Source: Actinomycetota bacterium
GTDB lineage: Bacteria > Actinomycetota > Acidimicrobiia > Acidimicrobiales > GCA-2861595
NCBI GenBank assembly: GCA_016781225.1
Contig: JADDQT010000002.1
Span: forward strand, 27,370 to 41,168
DNA length: 13,799 nucleotides
Direction of reading: 5' to 3'
Of this stretch, positions 13,219-13,799 are shown in pieces. The position numbers and the translations under genes are program-made. Under the pieces are notes generated by a model, which had not been told where the DNA came from, did no database searches, and saw nothing but the letters and a program-made list of their open reading frames with translations. How positions within the stretch are numbered: the first letter of the stretch is position 1; every line of letters begins with the position of its first letter.

Positions 13219-13313
13219 GTTAGCGGGGAGGACACCGAGCAGCATCGGCGCCTGCGGGTGTCGGGTTCCTCCGGGTGGGTGATCTTCCCCATTCGAACGG
13301 GCCGGGGGTACGA
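13219..13313 (+). promoter_or_regulatory. Structured 5' leader of the second PGRP-type gene
   Basis: The leader is about 95 bases. GGAG (13227-13230) can pair with CTCC (13269-13272), outside GACACC (13231-13236) with GGTGTC (13257-13262) and GCAG (13239-13242) with CTGC (13252-13255). TCCTCCGGG (13267-13275) and GTGATC (13279-13284) are shared with the leader at 5876-5973. The GTGATC element is 35 bases from the start codon here and 38 there. Confidence 0.4.
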
Positions 13314-13799
13314 GTGGTACGGAACGATGTTGCCAAGGTCCGGCTGGGGATCTGCTTCCTCCTCGCCCTGATGGTGGGTGGGGCCACCATGGTCCTTCCC
13401 ACCCCGGCACTCGCCACCGAGCGGGCCATGAGGGTGGACACGGTGCTTCCTCCCGTAGACGGCCCAGTGGCGTCCGCCGGCGTCGGTGGCCTCCTCGCCA
13501 GGTTCGCCCAGGCCGACGTGGCGCCGTTCGACATGGTTGGAGCGAGCTGGGAGGGCAGGGAAGCAGGAACGGCGCGGGTCCGCACCCGTACCGGTGGGAG
13601 CTGGGGCCGGTGGACGGAGCTCGAGGTGGAGGACGAGGACGCACCCGATCCCGGTTCCAAGGAGAACCGCAACCCCCGCACCGTGACCCGGCCGCTGTGG
13701 GCCGAGAAGTCCGACGGCTTCGAGCTGGAGGCCCCGAGCGCCGACCTCCAGGTCCCCCTGGTGCGCCAAGCCGGCGCTCGGGTCCGGCTGCTGTCCCCG
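13314..13799 (+). CDS. N-terminal part of a second secreted PGRP-type protein (paralogue of the amidase), runs off the window
   Basis: The frame is open to the last base, 162 codons. GTG 13314 follows GGGGG at a 5-base gap. A signal peptide spans about residues 1-37 (VRLGICFLLALMVGGATMVLPTPALA). The mature part begins TERAMRVDTVLPP and continues with DMVGASWEG, ARVRTRTGGSWGRWTELEVEDEDAPDPGS, TRPLW and GFELEAPSADLQVPLVR. These line up along the whole length with residues about 1-157 of the amidase at 5974, so a PGRP domain is expected just beyond the edge. Whether it also carries a propeller cannot be seen. Protein divergence is substantial, so this is an older duplication than the propeller tract. 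Confidence 0.85.
   Translation, partial: MVRNDVAKVRLGICFLLALMVGGATMVLPTPALATERAMRVDTVLPPVDGPVASAGVGGLLARFAQADVAPFDMVGASWEGREAGTARVRTRTGGSWGRWTELEVEDEDAPDPGSKENRNPRTVTRPLWAEKSDGFELEAPSADLQVPLVRQAGARVRLLSP

Overview
The window is GC-rich, dense DNA with GTG, TTG and ATG starts and very strong G/C bias in third codon positions. Several starts look leaderless. Together with an S8 protease and PGRP-type amidases of familiar actinobacterial design, this points to Actinomycetota, perhaps an Acidimicrobiia-like lineage. That placement is an inference from style; there is no rRNA or other marker here.

Layout: (1) 1-2064, minus strand: a secreted S8 subtilase running off the left edge, ending in PLL-like beta-propeller blades. 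(2) 2152-3378, plus: a Wzt/TagH-type polysaccharide ABC ATPase, divergent from the protease. (3) 3425-5008: a secreted protein with a possible double-psi-beta-barrel-like domain and a six-repeat PLL-like propeller. (4) 5027-5824: the ABC-2 permease partnering gene 2. (5) 5974-7866: a secreted PGRP/amidase_2 protein carrying the same propeller. (6) 7911-9413, minus: a GT2 glycosyltransferase fused to a SAM methyltransferase. (7) 9621-10385: a second SAM methyltransferase. (8) 10483-13002: a GT-C-like polytopic membrane protein. (9) 13314 to the right edge: the N-terminal part of a second PGRP-type protein, paralogous to gene 5.

The locus reads as a surface-polysaccharide export and envelope-remodelling region. 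The ABC exporter, GT2-methyltransferase fusion, methyltransferase and GT-C-like protein would build, decorate and export a glycan. The protease, barrel-like protein and amidase act outside the cell and share one lectin-like propeller. PLL-family lectins bind fucose and O-methylated sugars, so it is plausible, but unproven, that the propellers tether these proteins to a methylated glycan made by the same locus.

The most striking sequence facts are these. An 827-bp tract (4192-5018 and 7050-7876), apparently identical at every base, encodes the propellers of two otherwise unrelated genes. That tract ends inside the loop of a terminator-like hairpin that is whole after gene 5 and cut in half before the permease. 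The two PGRP genes share a promoter of form TTGACG-N17-CACCCT and a structured leader of about 100 nt. Two genes appear to be preceded by short leaderless upstream ORFs whose TGA stops overlap the main start codons.
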